Below, piece by piece: positions 46,957-58,541 of a DNA stretch of 64,000 bases; the stretch's first letter is position 1; each line of letters starts with the position of its first letter. The notes under the pieces are model-generated. The model did no database searches. It was not told where the DNA came from and was given only the letters and a program-made list of their open reading frames with translations. The position numbers and the translations under genes are program-made. This stretch comes from Cunninghamia lanceolata (lineage: Eukaryota > Streptophyta > Pinopsida > Cupressales > Cupressaceae): positions 2,294,001 to 2,358,000 of the forward strand of contig BSBN01000252.1 of the NCBI GenBank assembly GCA_027924645.1, given 5' to 3'.

Positions 46957-48723
46957 ATGTATTATCAGCCTATGCACCCTTGTGAAGTGTCAAATGCAAA
47001 AATATATAACAGTCAATCCCAACCATGTAATAAAAGAAGTTTCAACATAGATAGATATAAGCCCATAAATTTCAATGGCATTTGTGGCTATCCAAATGCC
47101 TTTCCACCTAAAATCAGAAATTTTTTGCCCAAATTCAATGGTATAAAGGATGAATCAGCTGAGAGACACTTGCAGCAGTTCATGAATGTGATAGATGACT
47201 TTGAGATTGACCATGAGGATGTGGTTATGAGATTATTTGTTCAATCTCTAGATGAAGATGCAAGGGACTGGTTTTCCTACCTTCCAGCTCACTCTGTCAA
47301 CTCTTGGCATGGTTTTAAATCTGCATTTCTAGTACAGTATGGTGAAAGAGTTTCTGAATATGCAGCCATTAGTGACTTCATGTACATCCATATTGAAGAA
47401 GACGAGTTGATCCCAACCTTTAACCTCAGATTTATGAGGGCATTGAATAGAATTCCAGAATGCATGAGACCTAATGATGCACTGTGCTTAGTTACCTATT
47501 TGGGAGCCTTTGATGGGAAAATGAGTTACAGATTAAGAGACAAGGAGCCCACCACATTGCATCAGGCACATCAGTTTGCATTAGATATTGAAAACAATTG
47601 GAGGTATGGAATACAAAAGGGTTATTTCTCTGAAAATTTTTGTTGTCCTGCAGCCCCCAGTGTTAATGAAGGATTTAATTCAGGTATTGACATTGAATGT
47701 CATAGCACTCACACCCCTGTTGTCCCAGTTTTTGCATCATTCCAAGTGGATGATGTTTCTATCATAGAGGAGGATGTCCTTTTTTGCCCAGCAAATGAAG
47801 TTGAAAATAATAATTTTTCAAGTAAAATTTGCATACCAGTCCTAAACAAAGAGCCTTCATGTTTAAATGATCCAGTTGTGCAGAGTTGTGATCATATGGA
47901 TCAAGAATCAATATCAGTTTCCTCAGGAAGCATTGGAGGGCTGGAAAATGATGCAGATTGTTCAACTTCAGAGTACATTGAGACAGCAAAAATCTTGTAT
48001 GCGGGGCAATTAGATGATAAAAGTGATATCCATGACCAATTCATGGATCAGGTTTGTTCTTCTTATGACTCTGGATCTGATGATAATGAAGAAGAATTGG
48101 AGTGTCATGAAGAAGAAGCAGAGGCCTTTGCAGTGAATGTTAATCCCCTTTATGATGAGCCTGCTGATGCATATGATGTTGTGAGTCATGACCTTCATTG
48201 GTGCAGGATTAACCCTTTGTTTGAAGATGATGATACTGATTTGCAAACTGTAAATAATGAATGTTCATCATCACCTGATTCAGACATGTGCAACATTGGG
48301 TGTGTGGATCAGGATTTGTTTTCAATATCAGTAGATATTAGGGGTCTCATATTTTCTGAGTATTTTGAATTTTTGGATCAGCTGGATGAGTGCCTGATAA
48401 TGTGCAGCAGCCAGATAAATGATAAAGAATGCCAAGAGCAGTATGATGTACTGTCTGAGGGACATGACATACATGTGTTGCCTAATGTTGAAGAATATTA
48501 TGTGTATGGTTATATGTCTAATTCTAAAATCCAAAATGACAGAGCTGAAAATGATGGTGGCAAGCTTTCAAAACTGGTGGAATATCTTTTTAAGCAGATG
48601 ACATTATGGGCAGATTATGCCAATCTTTTCAGTTGGGATTGGGATCTTCCAGTTTGGAATCAGGCATTTGACAAGAAAAAATTATGGTTCTTCCTTTTTG
48701 GTTGCCCGGGGCCGCCAAAATGA
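46957..48723 (+). CDS. Gag-like protein of the gag-only element (588 aa)
   Basis: Intact frame from ATG 46957 to TGA. Residues about 45-215 form a retrotransposon Gag domain: NFLPKFNGIKDESAERHLQQ, HEDVVMRLFVQSLDEDARDW, SWHGFKSAFLVQYGE, and FNLRFMRALNRIP. It resembles the Gag of the 21.9-kb element (HQDVVCRLFPFSLGEEAYNW). From residue about 230 the chain is long, very acidic and rich in Ser, Asp and Glu (DDNEEELECHEEEAEAF), with no zinc knuckle. It ends in a more hydrophobic tail (LWFFLFGCPGPPK). Gag forms the particle and binds the RNA; the acidic extension has no known counterpart that I can name. The open frame and near-identical LTRs suggest a recently functional gene. Confidence 0.9.
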   Translation: MYYQPMHPCEVSNAKIYNSQSQPCNKRSFNIDRYKPINFNGICGYPNAFPPKIRNFLPKFNGIKDESAERHLQQFMNVIDDFEIDHEDVVMRLFVQSLDEDARDWFSYLPAHSVNSWHGFKSAFLVQYGERVSEYAAISDFMYIHIEEDELIPTFNLRFMRALNRIPECMRPNDALCLVTYLGAFDGKMSYRLRDKEPTTLHQAHQFALDIENNWRYGIQKGYFSENFCCPAAPSVNEGFNSGIDIECHSTHTPVVPVFASFQVDDVSIIEEDVLFCPANEVENNNFSSKICIPVLNKEPSCLNDPVVQSCDHMDQESISVSSGSIGGLENDADCSTSEYIETAKILYAGQLDDKSDIHDQFMDQVCSSYDSGSDDNEEELECHEEEAEAFAVNVNPLYDEPADAYDVVSHDLHWCRINPLFEDDDTDLQTVNNECSSSPDSDMCNIGCVDQDLFSISVDIRGLIFSEYFEFLDQLDECLIMCSSQINDKECQEQYDVLSEGHDIHVLPNVEEYYVYGYMSNSKIQNDRAENDGGKLSKLVEYLFKQMTLWADYANLFSWDWDLPVWNQAFDKKKLWFFLFGCPGPPK

Positions 48724-48864
48724 TGTTTAAAAATAATGAGTTTGGTGATGCAGATCAATATAACATCATGACTCTGTGCCCAATGGATAAGGGACTGGTC
48801 TGCATCCCAGAGATCTGGGGTTCTCGCTACAGTCTTGCACCTGCACGTCCCCAGACAGAGCCAC
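48724..48864 (+). other. 3' end of interior, before 3' LTR
   Basis: 140 bases between gag stop and LTR. I see no clean purine run next to the LTR (it ends CCCCAGACAGAGCCAC), so the polypurine tract is atypical or weak. Confidence 0.5.
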
Positions 48865-50915
48865 TGTTAGTGCCTGAATTGACTGACAATTTTTGAGCAA
48901 TTTTCATGCAGGCACTTTCCCTAAGAATCCAAAAAATGCTCTAAGTGTTGGACCTCCTCAGTATCTCTCAGCTACAGCATCATTTTTTCTTTGAGGAGGA
49001 GGTCATCATCATCATATTTTCTTCGATGGTGGTCAGCGTCATCATGTCCTCCGTCGACCGGTTTCTCATCGTCATCATCATATTTCAATATCGGGTGATG
49101 TTTGGTTTTTATCCTGATGATGATGCTGATGAGCTACAGTGCGCCCTAAGTTGCTTGCGGGGGTGATATTTCCAAATATCCGGTTGTCTTCCGAATATCA
49201 TGATGATGTTAATATGATGATGACGTCATCAGGGTCCCGGGGGGGTCATATTTCTAACACTGATCATCTTAAGGAGATCCCCTGATATTTGCAAACATGA
49301 TGATGACGTCATCCGGATATGAGGAGGTGCGCAGTAGGCAGATATGATGATGACGTCAGCAGGATATGATGATGACGTCATCAGGATGTTCATCGGCCAG
49401 AGTTTTGGTATAGGCTCAGCAGGAGGATGTTCCTCCGATGGATCAGGTTGTGCCGATTATCATGCAGGTTATATTTCAAATATCATGATGACGTCAGGGT
49501 GATATTTCGAACAACAGGATATCATGCTGCTGGAGGATGATGATGATGAAGTCTTATACTAGTGTCGTCAGGAGCAAAAGCACCGACATGATATATGCTC
49601 ATGACCTAGTATATAAAGTGTTATTGAGGTCATCGTGGGGTGCATGGGGGATATTGATATCCTGCATTTTCAAATATCATGATGATGAGTCTCGGCGGGA
49701 AATGCTTGCGAATGCAGAATTGATGTTCTTCCCGAGGCCGCGGGTTGGTGCGCCATCAATGGCGATTGTTGCAGAGGTATGGGCGATGGCGTGGGTTGAT
49801 CTGGTACCCGATTGAAGGTGTACATCAGTGGCGCAGGGCTCGAGAAATCTTCCTGTCTCCTCCCCTACCTGCTGCATTCAAGTTTGGGCGCCAATCTGGT
49901 TGTGTTTGAGCGCCATTTTTATGATACTGTGTATCTGGCGGGATTTTTGGTCAACCTGGTAGTTAATGCTGAATACACCCTCCTGCTATATAATGCAGAT
50001 GGTGTTATTCATTCAAGGTTGTTGAAAGTTGATGATTTTTGGCTCTGTAATTCAAAACCAGCTGATCTGGTTGCTCTGTACAGCTTAAACTTGTGAGTTT
50101 ATGTATCTCCTGTTGTACGATTTGGCATGAATCCACTGATTTCATGGTTGATCTTGTATGAGTAATGCTATCTTAGCATGTGTTGTGTTAATTCTGTCTC
50201 CAGTATTGCATGTATTCTTCTTCTGGATCTGGATATTTGGGTAATGTTTAGATTCTAGAGCATAGAATTCCTATGTTGAATGTCTGACCTTTTAACTTCT
50301 GCTCAAGGGGTAGATTAAACTGTTTTCAGGTTGAACATTGGGAAGGGTATACTGCAGTAGGGATGCCATAAGTAGAGATAACTCAACACTCTTCATTGGG
50401 AGATATCTGTAGGGCAGATATCATGTGTATCCCCCTGAAATCCAGTTTTAGCTAATCATGCTGATCATTCACAGGTGTATGTCTACCGACTCCAAGCCCT
50501 GGATAGGCACCAATCATGCTGTGTTCTTGTGTTATACACCATGTCCAGCTTTGCATCCAAACTTCAAACTAAAACATTTCATACTTCCACCTGTTAGTTG
50601 TAGGAGTAGGATTAGGAACCCCCTGCATGCTCTCATACCCAACCAGACATCATGTCCAAGAATGTTGCCAGCCTTGTGATCTATCATGCAGATCTTGGTC
50701 CATACATGAGAGTATTCTGCCTGTTGTTGTCAAGTTAGATCTTTCTATCTTTGAGCTAGTCAAGGTTACATCTTGAGTTATAGGGATACCCCCCTTGGTG
50801 CGGCAGAACCAGAAGTGAAGGGGAGGAGCTCACGTAACCTCCTGTATTCAGTTGGCTGAATCTGCCTGTGCATTAGAAGTGGCAGACCCTAATGCTGATT
50901 CAAAGAATGTCAACA
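48865..50915 (+). repeat. 3' LTR of the gag-only element
   Basis: Near identical to 44356-46429. The differences I found are a 7-G instead of 8-G run, two instead of three leading copies of the 22-bp TGACGTCA unit, and C/T changes at about 49797 and 49911. Confidence 0.95.
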
Positions 50916-50920
50916 CTTCG
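50916..50920. repeat. Target site duplication CTTCG (right)
   Basis: Identical to 44351-44355. Confidence 0.95.
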
Positions 50921-51362
50921 TATGTGAAATACTTGATTATCCAAGCTACCGCCGTTCTCCACGACTCTGCAATAGACATTCTTTAGAACCCTTTATTTTG
51001 TCCTCGAGTATTTACAACTAGTAATGGTTGAGGTTCCCCTTCCCTTATGAAAAGTTCTATCAGTTTTTGATAAGAAATGTTCGTAGTTTCTGATAGATTT
51101 AACCCCTCATTTTTAATGCTAGATAAACTAGAAATAGTTCAGGGACTCACCTTAAATTTCTTCTCGCATACAATTATCTGTCCATCTGAGAAGTTCTCGA
51201 CAAACTCTTGAACCAGCTGTGACTTATGCCCCTCAAAACTTTTTCATAACTTCTAACCATCCCACCCTCTGATTCTGAAATAGTATTGAGTTCCAATAAC
51301 TTATCTGCGGAAGTCGACTCTGATTTGTGCTTTGCCCCTCCCATTCTACCCTTTGCTGGCAA
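50916..51362 (-). pseudogene. 3' accessory ORF of the Athila-like element, upstream part
   Basis: The minus strand from 51362 reads MPAKGRMGGAKHKSESTSAD, then, after a frameshift near 51240, VQEFVENFSDGQIIVCEKKF. It then continues through two stops to SIAESWRTAVAWIIKYFTYE, which runs into the young element at 50916. The pattern 'EF...V....F.VSP..IS' resembles the putative plant transposon domain of Athila-type ORFs. A donor-like AAG|GTGAGT occurs near 51155. Without the insertion the frame continues at 44350. Confidence 0.6.
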
Positions 51363-51988
51363 CTCTGCTAAGTGTCTACTAAATTTTGTGGTACACTAAG
51401 ATGAAAACTGTTTCAGATAATTGTTATGTAATTTAAGTAAAACTCAATCTTTATGGCCACTTGCAGTCTGATAATGCTTGATAAGATACAAATTAATTCA
51501 CGACATTTGGCTACTCTGTCTCTAATCATTACCTTGCATGAGATGGGATGAGTGAGCCGCCGCCTCTTCCAGTGAAGGTGCAATTCGCACAATTTACTAA
51601 ATTTGGAAAGGATGGGGAATGTGTCAATTCATTTAATTTTATTCACAATAATTTACCTACTTAAGACAAAAGATGTATGTACCTTACATTTCGTCATTGA
51701 TTTGAAAGTCACCTCATGTATGCTGACGTAATGCATCATGGGTGGCGGTGTAATTAAATTTGGATGGGATGGTAAAGATGGTAATGGATTTATTGGGAAT
51801 GAAGATGAGATGGAAAATAAGTGTTCTAATTATTATGACGATAGGTGGTCACAATAATTTTTGTTTATTATGATAAGAGATGGCAGTTTAGGGCGTGAAT
51901 TTTAGAAGTGGTGATAAAAAATTAGTGATGATCATGGGTATGTTGTTGGGATTGTCAAAGCATTTGCAAAGAAAGAGAAATCACAAAA
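51363..51988 (-). other. Spacer of the Athila-like element
   Basis: AT-rich, no open frame or motif recognised, between accessory ORF and minisatellite. Confidence 0.5.
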
Positions 51989-52668
51989 TTCTGGAGCATC
52001 ACTGAAAGATGTAGCTAGAATAAAGACTGAAGTTCTAGAGCATCGCTGAAAGATGCGTTGGAATGCAGAAACAAGGTTCCAAAGCATCGCTGAAAGATGT
52101 AGCCGGAATGAAGGAACAAAGTTCCGGAGCATCGCTGAAAGATGTAGCCAGAATGCAGGAATAAGGTTCCAGAGCATCGCTAAAAGATGCAGTCAGAATG
52201 CAGCAACAAGGTTCTGGAGCATCACTGAAAGATGCACCGGAATACAAGAACAAAGTTTCGGAGCATCGCTAAAAGATGCGCAGGAATACAGGAATAACAA
52301 AGGAACAAATTCTGGAGCATCACTGAAAGATGCATCTGGAATGAAGGAACAAAGTTCTGGAGCATCGCTGAAAGATGCAGCCGGAATGAAGGAACAAAAT
52401 TTCGGAGCATCGCTAAAAGATGCAGCCGAAATGCAGGAACAAGGTTCCGAAGCATCTCTAAAAGATGCAGCCAGAATGCAGGAACAAAGTTCTGGAGCAT
52501 TGTTAAAAGATGCAGCCGGAATGGAGGAACAAAGTTTTGGAGCATCGCTGAAAGATGTGCTAGAATATAGGAACAAGGTTCCAGAGCATCACTAGAAGAT
52601 GCGCTAGAATACAGGAACAACAAAAGAACAAAGTTCCAGAGCATCACTGAGAGATGCGCTGGAATGTG
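51989..52668. repeat. 45-bp minisatellite, about 15 imperfect units
   Basis: Units centred on GGAGCATCGCTGAAAGATGC followed by a GGAATGNAGGAACAAAG-like part repeat with a period near 45 bp. Some units have extra or missing bases. The period is a multiple of three, which leaves long open frames on both strands (for example plus 52053-52595, translating as GASLKDAAGMKEQ repeats). These are by-products rather than genes. The array lies between integrase and the 3' accessory ORF of the Athila-like element. Confidence 0.9.
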
Positions 52669-52787
52669 GTTCTTGGACAAAGATGAAGTCCTGCAAAACA
52701 ATAATGAATTTTAGACAAGTTCGAAGATGAAAACACAATAAGAATGTTCTGAATTAAGTCATGAGTACATACTTTCATCACCATCAT

Positions 52788-52790
<3 letters not shown>

Positions 52791-52829
<39 letters not shown>
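52791..52829. repeat. (TA)n microsatellite
   Basis: About 19 TA units just downstream of the integrase of the Athila-like element. Confidence 0.95.
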
Positions 52830-52831
<2 letters not shown>

Positions 52832-52898
52832 CTCAAAATTATATTGGGTCTGTCATAGTAGAGTCAATACATTGGGTTTCTCCTTACATTTCTACCAT

Positions 52899-54003
52899 TC
52901 ATGTAAATCCTTCTTTGTTAATAGGTTTGTGGTAGATTCGTAATTGATGACCATTGACTAAGAGAGTTCGAATGTCACCATCTATGGGTTTAAGTTGCAA
53001 TGCTCCATTTGGAAATACTTCAGAAATTTCATATGGACCCAGCCAATGAGTTCTAAGTTTACCTTTATGATCTTTGTATCTAGAATCAAATAATAATGCC
53101 CAATCCCCATTATGGAACACTCTCTTTCTTTTATATGTTTATCATACCAAGCCTTTCATTGTTGTTGCACTAACTTAGTTTGGTGAATAGCTTCTAGTTG
53201 GAGTTCATCTAATTCACTGAGCTGTAGGACGCTTTCAACCTAGGCTTGATCAAGGTCGAGGTCTAGCTCCATTATTGTTGTAAGCGTCTGAAGTTCAAAT
53301 TCAATGGGTAAGAGAGGTTTTTTCCCAAAGACTAACTCGTAGGGGGTAAGACCAGTAGTCAATTTCTAGGTTGTATTATAAGCCCAAACAGCTTCAGGTA
53401 ATTTTCTGGCCCAGTCTCTTCTGCCTGATGAAACATTTTTTGTCAAAATGTTTTCAAGCTCCTAGTTAGTGACTTCTACTTGACCATTTGCTTGGGGGTG
53501 ATAAGGCGACGACTTTTTATGGCTTACATGGCAATGATCGGTAAAGGCTAGCAAAACTTTGGACATAAACTGGGGACCTTGATCTGTGACAATTGATCTA
53601 GGGGCCCCAAATCTGAGAAAAATCCTGTCATACAAGAAGTCAACTTGTTCTTCCCTAGCAACTCTCAGGGCTTGGACTTCCACCCACTTAGTCAGATAGT
53701 CAGTACAAACTAAAATGTATTATTTGCCTTGTGAAGGAGGGTCTATGGGACTGATAAAATGTAATCCTCACTTTTCAAATGGTTCAAAAACTACCTGCAG
53801 TTGCAGAGGCATCTCATTGGATGCCATGGGTCTTCCTACCCATTGGCATTCATCATAGCGACGAACATAGTTTTTCACGTCTTTATGCATAGAGGGCCAG
53901 TAATATCCTACGCCTCAGATTTTATGGGTCATTCTCTTGGCGGAGTAATGACCTCCAGAGGGATCATCATGGCAGGCTATAAGGATGTTGTATGTTTCAT
54001 CTG
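52899..54003 (-). pseudogene. Integrase of the Athila-like element
   Basis: Pieces of an integrase in two frames. About 53900-53700 has text like a zinc-finger and core start (WPSMHKDVKNYVRRY, VCTDYLTKWVEVQ). The open frame 53683-53462 has FGAPRSIVTDQGPQFMSK and SPYHPQANGQVEVTN, with the second acidic residue in TDQG and the glutamate in GQVE. The C-terminal part 53120-52899 has HWLGPYEISEVFPNGALQL with a GPY motif. Stops and frameshifts occur (for example near 53460 and 53140). No chromodomain. Confidence 0.82.
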
Positions 54004-54134
54004 ATTTGACACATCGTAAACCAGATCAGGGTCACATCAAAATAGCATCCCATTAATCCATTTGAACTGAGCACTTTCTCGAATGAGACATTTCTTTTGT
54101 TTTGATGTAAAGTTTGGTGGTAACTCAGAAGTAG
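54004..54134 (-). other. RNase H-integrase linker of the Athila-like element
   Basis: Short degenerate stretch with stops; text resembles the linker and HHCC start but no clear motif. Confidence 0.4.
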
Positions 54135-55989
54135 CTAGATAGTTGGTGATGTCTGCAAATCAAGGGTTTTTAATGGAGATGGCAAATAAATTTTCATCTG
54201 GGAATTCATCTTGTACATGGCACAATCTCCATTGTCTTGTTTGATCCGGGATAAGAAATCTGTGACTACGTTGAACTTCCCAGGTTTATCAATGATGGTC
54301 ACTTTGAATTCTTGAAGAAGCAATAACCATCTGATTATTCTTTCGTTTACTGCAAGTTTGTTCATTAGATATTTGATAGCTAAATGGTCTGTGAACACAG
54401 TTACTTTGTACCCTGTGATGTAATGTCAAAATTTATTGATTGCATGAACCACAACTAGGAATTCTTTCTCCATAGTGGTATAATTCCGTTCAGTGGGAGT
54501 CAAATTCTTACTAATGAAATAGATGGCATATTTTCCTCCATTCTCATCTTCTTGACCTAAAATTACTCCAATAGCATCATTGGAAGCACCTGCATAAATA
54601 TGGAATGGAAGGTTCTAGTTAGGTCCACGTAGGACAGGAGCAGAGATGAGTTTCTCCTTAATGACCTCAAATGATGTTTGGCATTCTATTGTCCAGATAA
54701 AGTCTATATCCTTTTGGAGAAGGAAGAACATGGGTGCTGCAATCTTGTTGAAGTTTTCTATGAATCTTCGGTAGTATCCAGCATGTCCTCAGAAACTTTT
54801 GACATCCGTTTGGTTATTTGGAGTCTCTAGTTGTTGTATCACTTCAATTTTCTTAGGATCCACTTTTATCCCTTCAGTTGAGATGCAGTGTTCCAACACT
54901 ATCCCTTGTTCTACCATTATTAAACATTTTTCGTGGCTCAGGGATAACTGATGGTCCTCACATTGCTTCAATACTTTGTCCAAATTTTTAAGAGCTTCAT
55001 CAAAAATGGAACCATACACTGTGAAGTCGTCCATGTAGACTTCCACACATTCATTCCTAGCTCAGCAAATATGGCTAGAACAACTCTTTGAAATGTTGCA
55101 GGAGCGTTGCATAGCCCGAAGGGAAGGACTTGATATGCAAATGTTCCCCAGGGATAGGTAATGGTTGTTTTGTCCTGGTCCTCTGCTACCACTTGTATTT
55201 GGTTATATCCACTAAATCCATCCAGGAATGAGAAATACTTCCTGCTAAATTATCCAAGACATGGTCTATGAAAGGTAAAGGGAAGTAATCTCTATAGGTA
55301 GCTTTGTTGAGCTCTCTATAATCAACGCACACTCTCCACTTCCCATTTTTCTTTGGAACAACTACCAAAGGTGAAACCCATTTGTTGTCAGAGATGGGAT
55401 AGATGAATCCTACTTGCAGGAGTTTCTCGATCTCTATTTTAACAATATCTTTAAGAGCAGGGTTGAGTCTTCGTTGTGGTTGACAAATAGGTCTGACATC
55501 TTCAGTATAGATGTGATGGGTACAAACACTGGGGTGTATTCGTCTCATGTCTTTATAATGCCAAGCAAAATCTTTGGATCCAATTACCAACACGTCAAAT
55601 AATTTGATTTCATCTAACTCTATCAACCAATTGTTGATATTTAAAGTTTTTCCTGGTAGTAACATGATAGTTTTGGTTTCGGGGTAGTTGGATGTGACAG
55701 TATGAACTTCTCTCATTAAGGTGTTGAGAGGACAACTATGTGGTATAGTTCTGTGGAGTCTGGCAATGTCTTTGAAAAAGTGATATGTTTTCAGAATGAT
55801 ATTAGCCAGGGGACACTGTAACGTTGTGAAGTTGCTGTAATCATGTTCGTTGTCATCAATGTGGATCGGGTGTCCTAAAATCTCTTCCACTTCTAAAATT
55901 TCTTCATCACCTAAGTCTACAACAAGATTTTGCATGTTATTTTTGAAATCATCTTCCAACTCTTCACTGTGTTGTTTAATGACTACCAT
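54135..55989 (-). pseudogene. Reverse transcriptase and RNase H of the Athila-like element
   Basis: The frame 55989-55186 has WVSPLVVVPKKNGKWRVCVD and DYFPLPFIDHVLDNLAG; the frame shifts near 55230. Then QVLPFGLCNAPATFQRV (55192-54968) and the catalytic VYMDDFTVYG (about 55040-55015) follow. After the thumb the RNase H reads IYAGASNDAIGVILGQ, where the first catalytic D is a G, then FTDHLAIKYLMNK. At least two frameshifts and several stops make it inactive. It sits downstream of the protease in the usual gypsy order, with only one RNase H. Confidence 0.88.
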
Positions 55990-56007
55990 AGCGAGTGAGG
56001 CTAGATC

Positions 56008-56439
56008 CTATTGTTTGTTAGAACCATATGGGTCATCAATCCAAACTTGGTCATGCACAACAGGTTGAGTAGGGGGATACAAGAATAAGTGTTTACTATT
56101 GGGACCATGTGAAATGGTCATTCCTCCTGCTCTGCAGTCAATTTTAGCTGCAACTGTAGCTAACCACGGTCTACCCAATATTATCAGATAATTGTCCTTG
56201 GGTGTGAGGGACTGAATTATTTGGAAATCCACTAGGTATTCCCAATCGTCAACCTTGACAAGAACATTTTCTAGGACACCCTTGGGAATAGCTATGGATT
56301 GATTTTCCATTTGCAATATTGTAGTTGTGGGATGCAAATTAGCGAGTCCTAGTTTTTCCATAACATCCACCGTCATGACGTTAGTGGTTGCTCCCAAGTC
56401 CACGAGTGCATTAGGTATTGCCACCCCATTGATTGTCAT
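56008..56439 (-). pseudogene. Aspartic protease of the Athila-like element
   Basis: Open frame with IPNALVDLGATTNVMTVDVM (active site D-L-G-A), then NYLIILGRPWLATVAAKID. Typical plant Ty3 protease of about 140 residues, in another frame than gag and RT in this copy, so a frameshift separates them. Confidence 0.82.
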
Positions 56440-56699
56440 TGTTATGAGTGGATTACCTGGGTCACCATATTTTGGGGTTGAGGTTTTTCCAACCAGAAGG
56501 TCAGCTAGGTATCCATCGATGTGTACAATATTAATCTATTTCAGTTTCTTTCTTGGTGTTTTTATGCACAATTATTTAACTAACCGGTTTAGTTTAGGAA
56601 TTTCCTTTATTACCTATAATAAGGGAATCTCGATAGGGAGTCGTTTAACTTCTTGGATAAACGTGGTTTCGGTAGGTAAGGTCATTTTTAGAGGGTCAT
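56440..56699 (-). other. Gag-protease linker of the Athila-like element
   Basis: Degenerate coding sequence with stops between gag and protease frames. Confidence 0.45.
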
Positions 56700-58541
56700 T
56701 CAAAGGAGTTGCTTTAAGGCGCTCAAGAAAAGGTGCTTGAGGTTCCTTTTCAAGGTGGAGTCCTCTTTTGAAAGATCTATTGGACGTTGGTCAACTTCTT
56801 CCAGAGGTAACTCAAAAGTTTTAAGAGTAGATTGTTGAAGAGGTTTCTCTTGGTTACTTGCTGGGTTCTTATTTGAAGGCATGGAAGGTGTTTCAGTTCC
56901 TTCAGTGGATTCTGCATTTGGTTCGTCAAGGATCTCAACTATGGTAGGTTGCTGGAGTGTTTTTCCTAACCTCAATTGTAGGTTTCCACAATAGATGGCA
57001 TTAACTCCAGCCATGTTTTCCTGCTTTGTGGAATACATTGGTGCGGTTTGATGATTATTCTTTGGATTAGGGATAGGTTGTGTTGGGAGTTGTGGTTGGT
57101 TGACCTGCTCATTTTGTTGAGAGTTTTGGGGAGCTGGCAACAGGTTTTGCTATGGACTAGGCATCCTCCTTGGTCCATGATAGAACTGGTTTGGAGTCTA
57201 ATTCTATTGATGCGCAGGATTTTGAGGGTACCATTGTTGTTGAGTTTGATTTGGTTGTTGTGGGTTTCCCCACGGTTGACTTGCCCATTCAAGTGGTCCC
57301 CAATTAGGTGGTGCTTGAGGCCAAGGTGTCGTCCATGGACTATTGTTCAAATTATTTGGAAGACGTTAGGAGGGATTTGAATTCTGGCCGTAAGAGAAAT
57401 TCCCTCCAGGTATTTGACCCACAAAATTGATCTCCTCCTCAGTGTGAGATGACCTTTTCTTGGAATTTTTGATTGCATTCAGGATCTCACATTGATCAGT
57501 GGCATGACTCTTTTCACAAATTTGGTAATTGTTAGCTTTGTCCAAAGGACATTCTCTTAATAAATGTTTGTTTCGACACCTAGGGCAGAAGATGGATAAG
57601 GTTTCAGGAGTACGTGTTTTGTCTTGTATTCCATCCAGAGTGGTGTTTAACTGAACAAGAATGTTAGTTTTCAAATTTGCTATTTCCTCGCATAGTTTAC
57701 CTATTTCATTTGAACCTCTCAACAGACTAGATTTACTGATATCTCCTCGAGTACGAGAGAAATTCTTGCATAACTCAGTGATATCACTGAGTTCATGTTG
57801 GGACACATCTATTTTTCCCATTAAATCTAGACTTCTCCTAGCATCCTCATCAAGTCCTTTGAGAAATATGGTCTTCAGAATTTATGGGCTTTTGGCTTCT
57901 TCACCACAACGTTTGGTTAGGAAGATGAACCTATCAAGGTAATCTTCCAAGCTCTCATCTTCTTTTTGCCTTAGTTTGAACAATTCCACTTTCTTATCAC
58001 TAAATCTGCAGTAACTCTAATATTTGTCTAAAAAGATGGTTTCCATGTCATCCCACGTGGTTATTGACCCTGAAACTAATCCCATGAACCAACACATTGT
58101 AGCGTCTCTCAGAGTGGAGGGGAAAAGTTTAAGTGTTTGGTTATCATTTTTGTAGTTGTAAGTTTGACACGGGAGTTTGAACTCAAAGAGGAATTGGTCA
58201 GAATCTTCAGAGGATAATCCTCTAAAAGTCAATAAAATAGATGGTGAAATGTTCTTCATGGGTGCATCATCATCTTCATTGAGAGTAATACGATAGGTAA
58301 ATGTCCGTGCCACTCTTCTTGGGTTATCACCATCTCCTTGGTTTACTCTCCCATCTCCTTGGTTTGTTCTCCATCCATTGAAAGGGTCATTATTGCTATT
58401 ATCAGCCATGAAGTTAAAAGGAATGTTCTCCTCCTCAAAGATTGGGTTTGTTAGCTGAATGATCTCCTCTTCAAAGGTCTGGTCTGATGGTTGAACTTTT
58501 GGGATATTTTGGGAGGTCTCAGGTTGATCTTGCTCGATCAA
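56700..58541 (-). pseudogene. Gag of the Athila-like element
   Basis: Open pieces 58541-58017, 57821-57366 and 57140-56700 are all in one frame, broken by three or more stops. The capsid text is PSILLTFRGLSSEDSDQFLF, FPSTLRDATMCWFMGL and WDDMETIFLDKY, as in Athila-type Gag. A CxxC-type zinc knuckle reads FCPRCRNKHLLRECP, followed by CEKSHATDQC. The rest is Gln/Pro/Asn-rich. The N-terminus before residue 50 is acidic. Confidence 0.82.

Larger units (their letters stand above)
44356..50915 (+). mobile_element. Young 6.56-kb gag-only LTR element (TR-GAG type)
   Basis: LTRs 44356-46429 (2,074 bp) and 48865-50915 (2,051 bp), TGTTAG...TCAACA ends, perfect CTTCG target duplication, arginine-tRNA type primer site three bases after the 5' LTR. 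The 2.4-kb interior codes for one 588-residue Gag-like protein and no protease, polymerase or integrase. This matches the class called terminal-repeat retrotransposons with a GAG domain, which need enzymes from another element. By eye I find two substitutions, one G-run difference and one 22-bp repeat-number difference between the LTRs. So it is by far the youngest insertion here and may still be mobile with help. Confidence 0.95.

Noticed and set aside
52053..52595. 180-residue plus-strand frame of GASLKDA repeats
   Set aside because: It arises from the 45-bp minisatellite, whose period keeps all frames open; the opposite strand is equally open and there is no start context or domain.
51989..52668. 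CRISPR-like spacing of repeats
   Set aside because: Units are directly adjacent without unique spacers, and the host is a plant.
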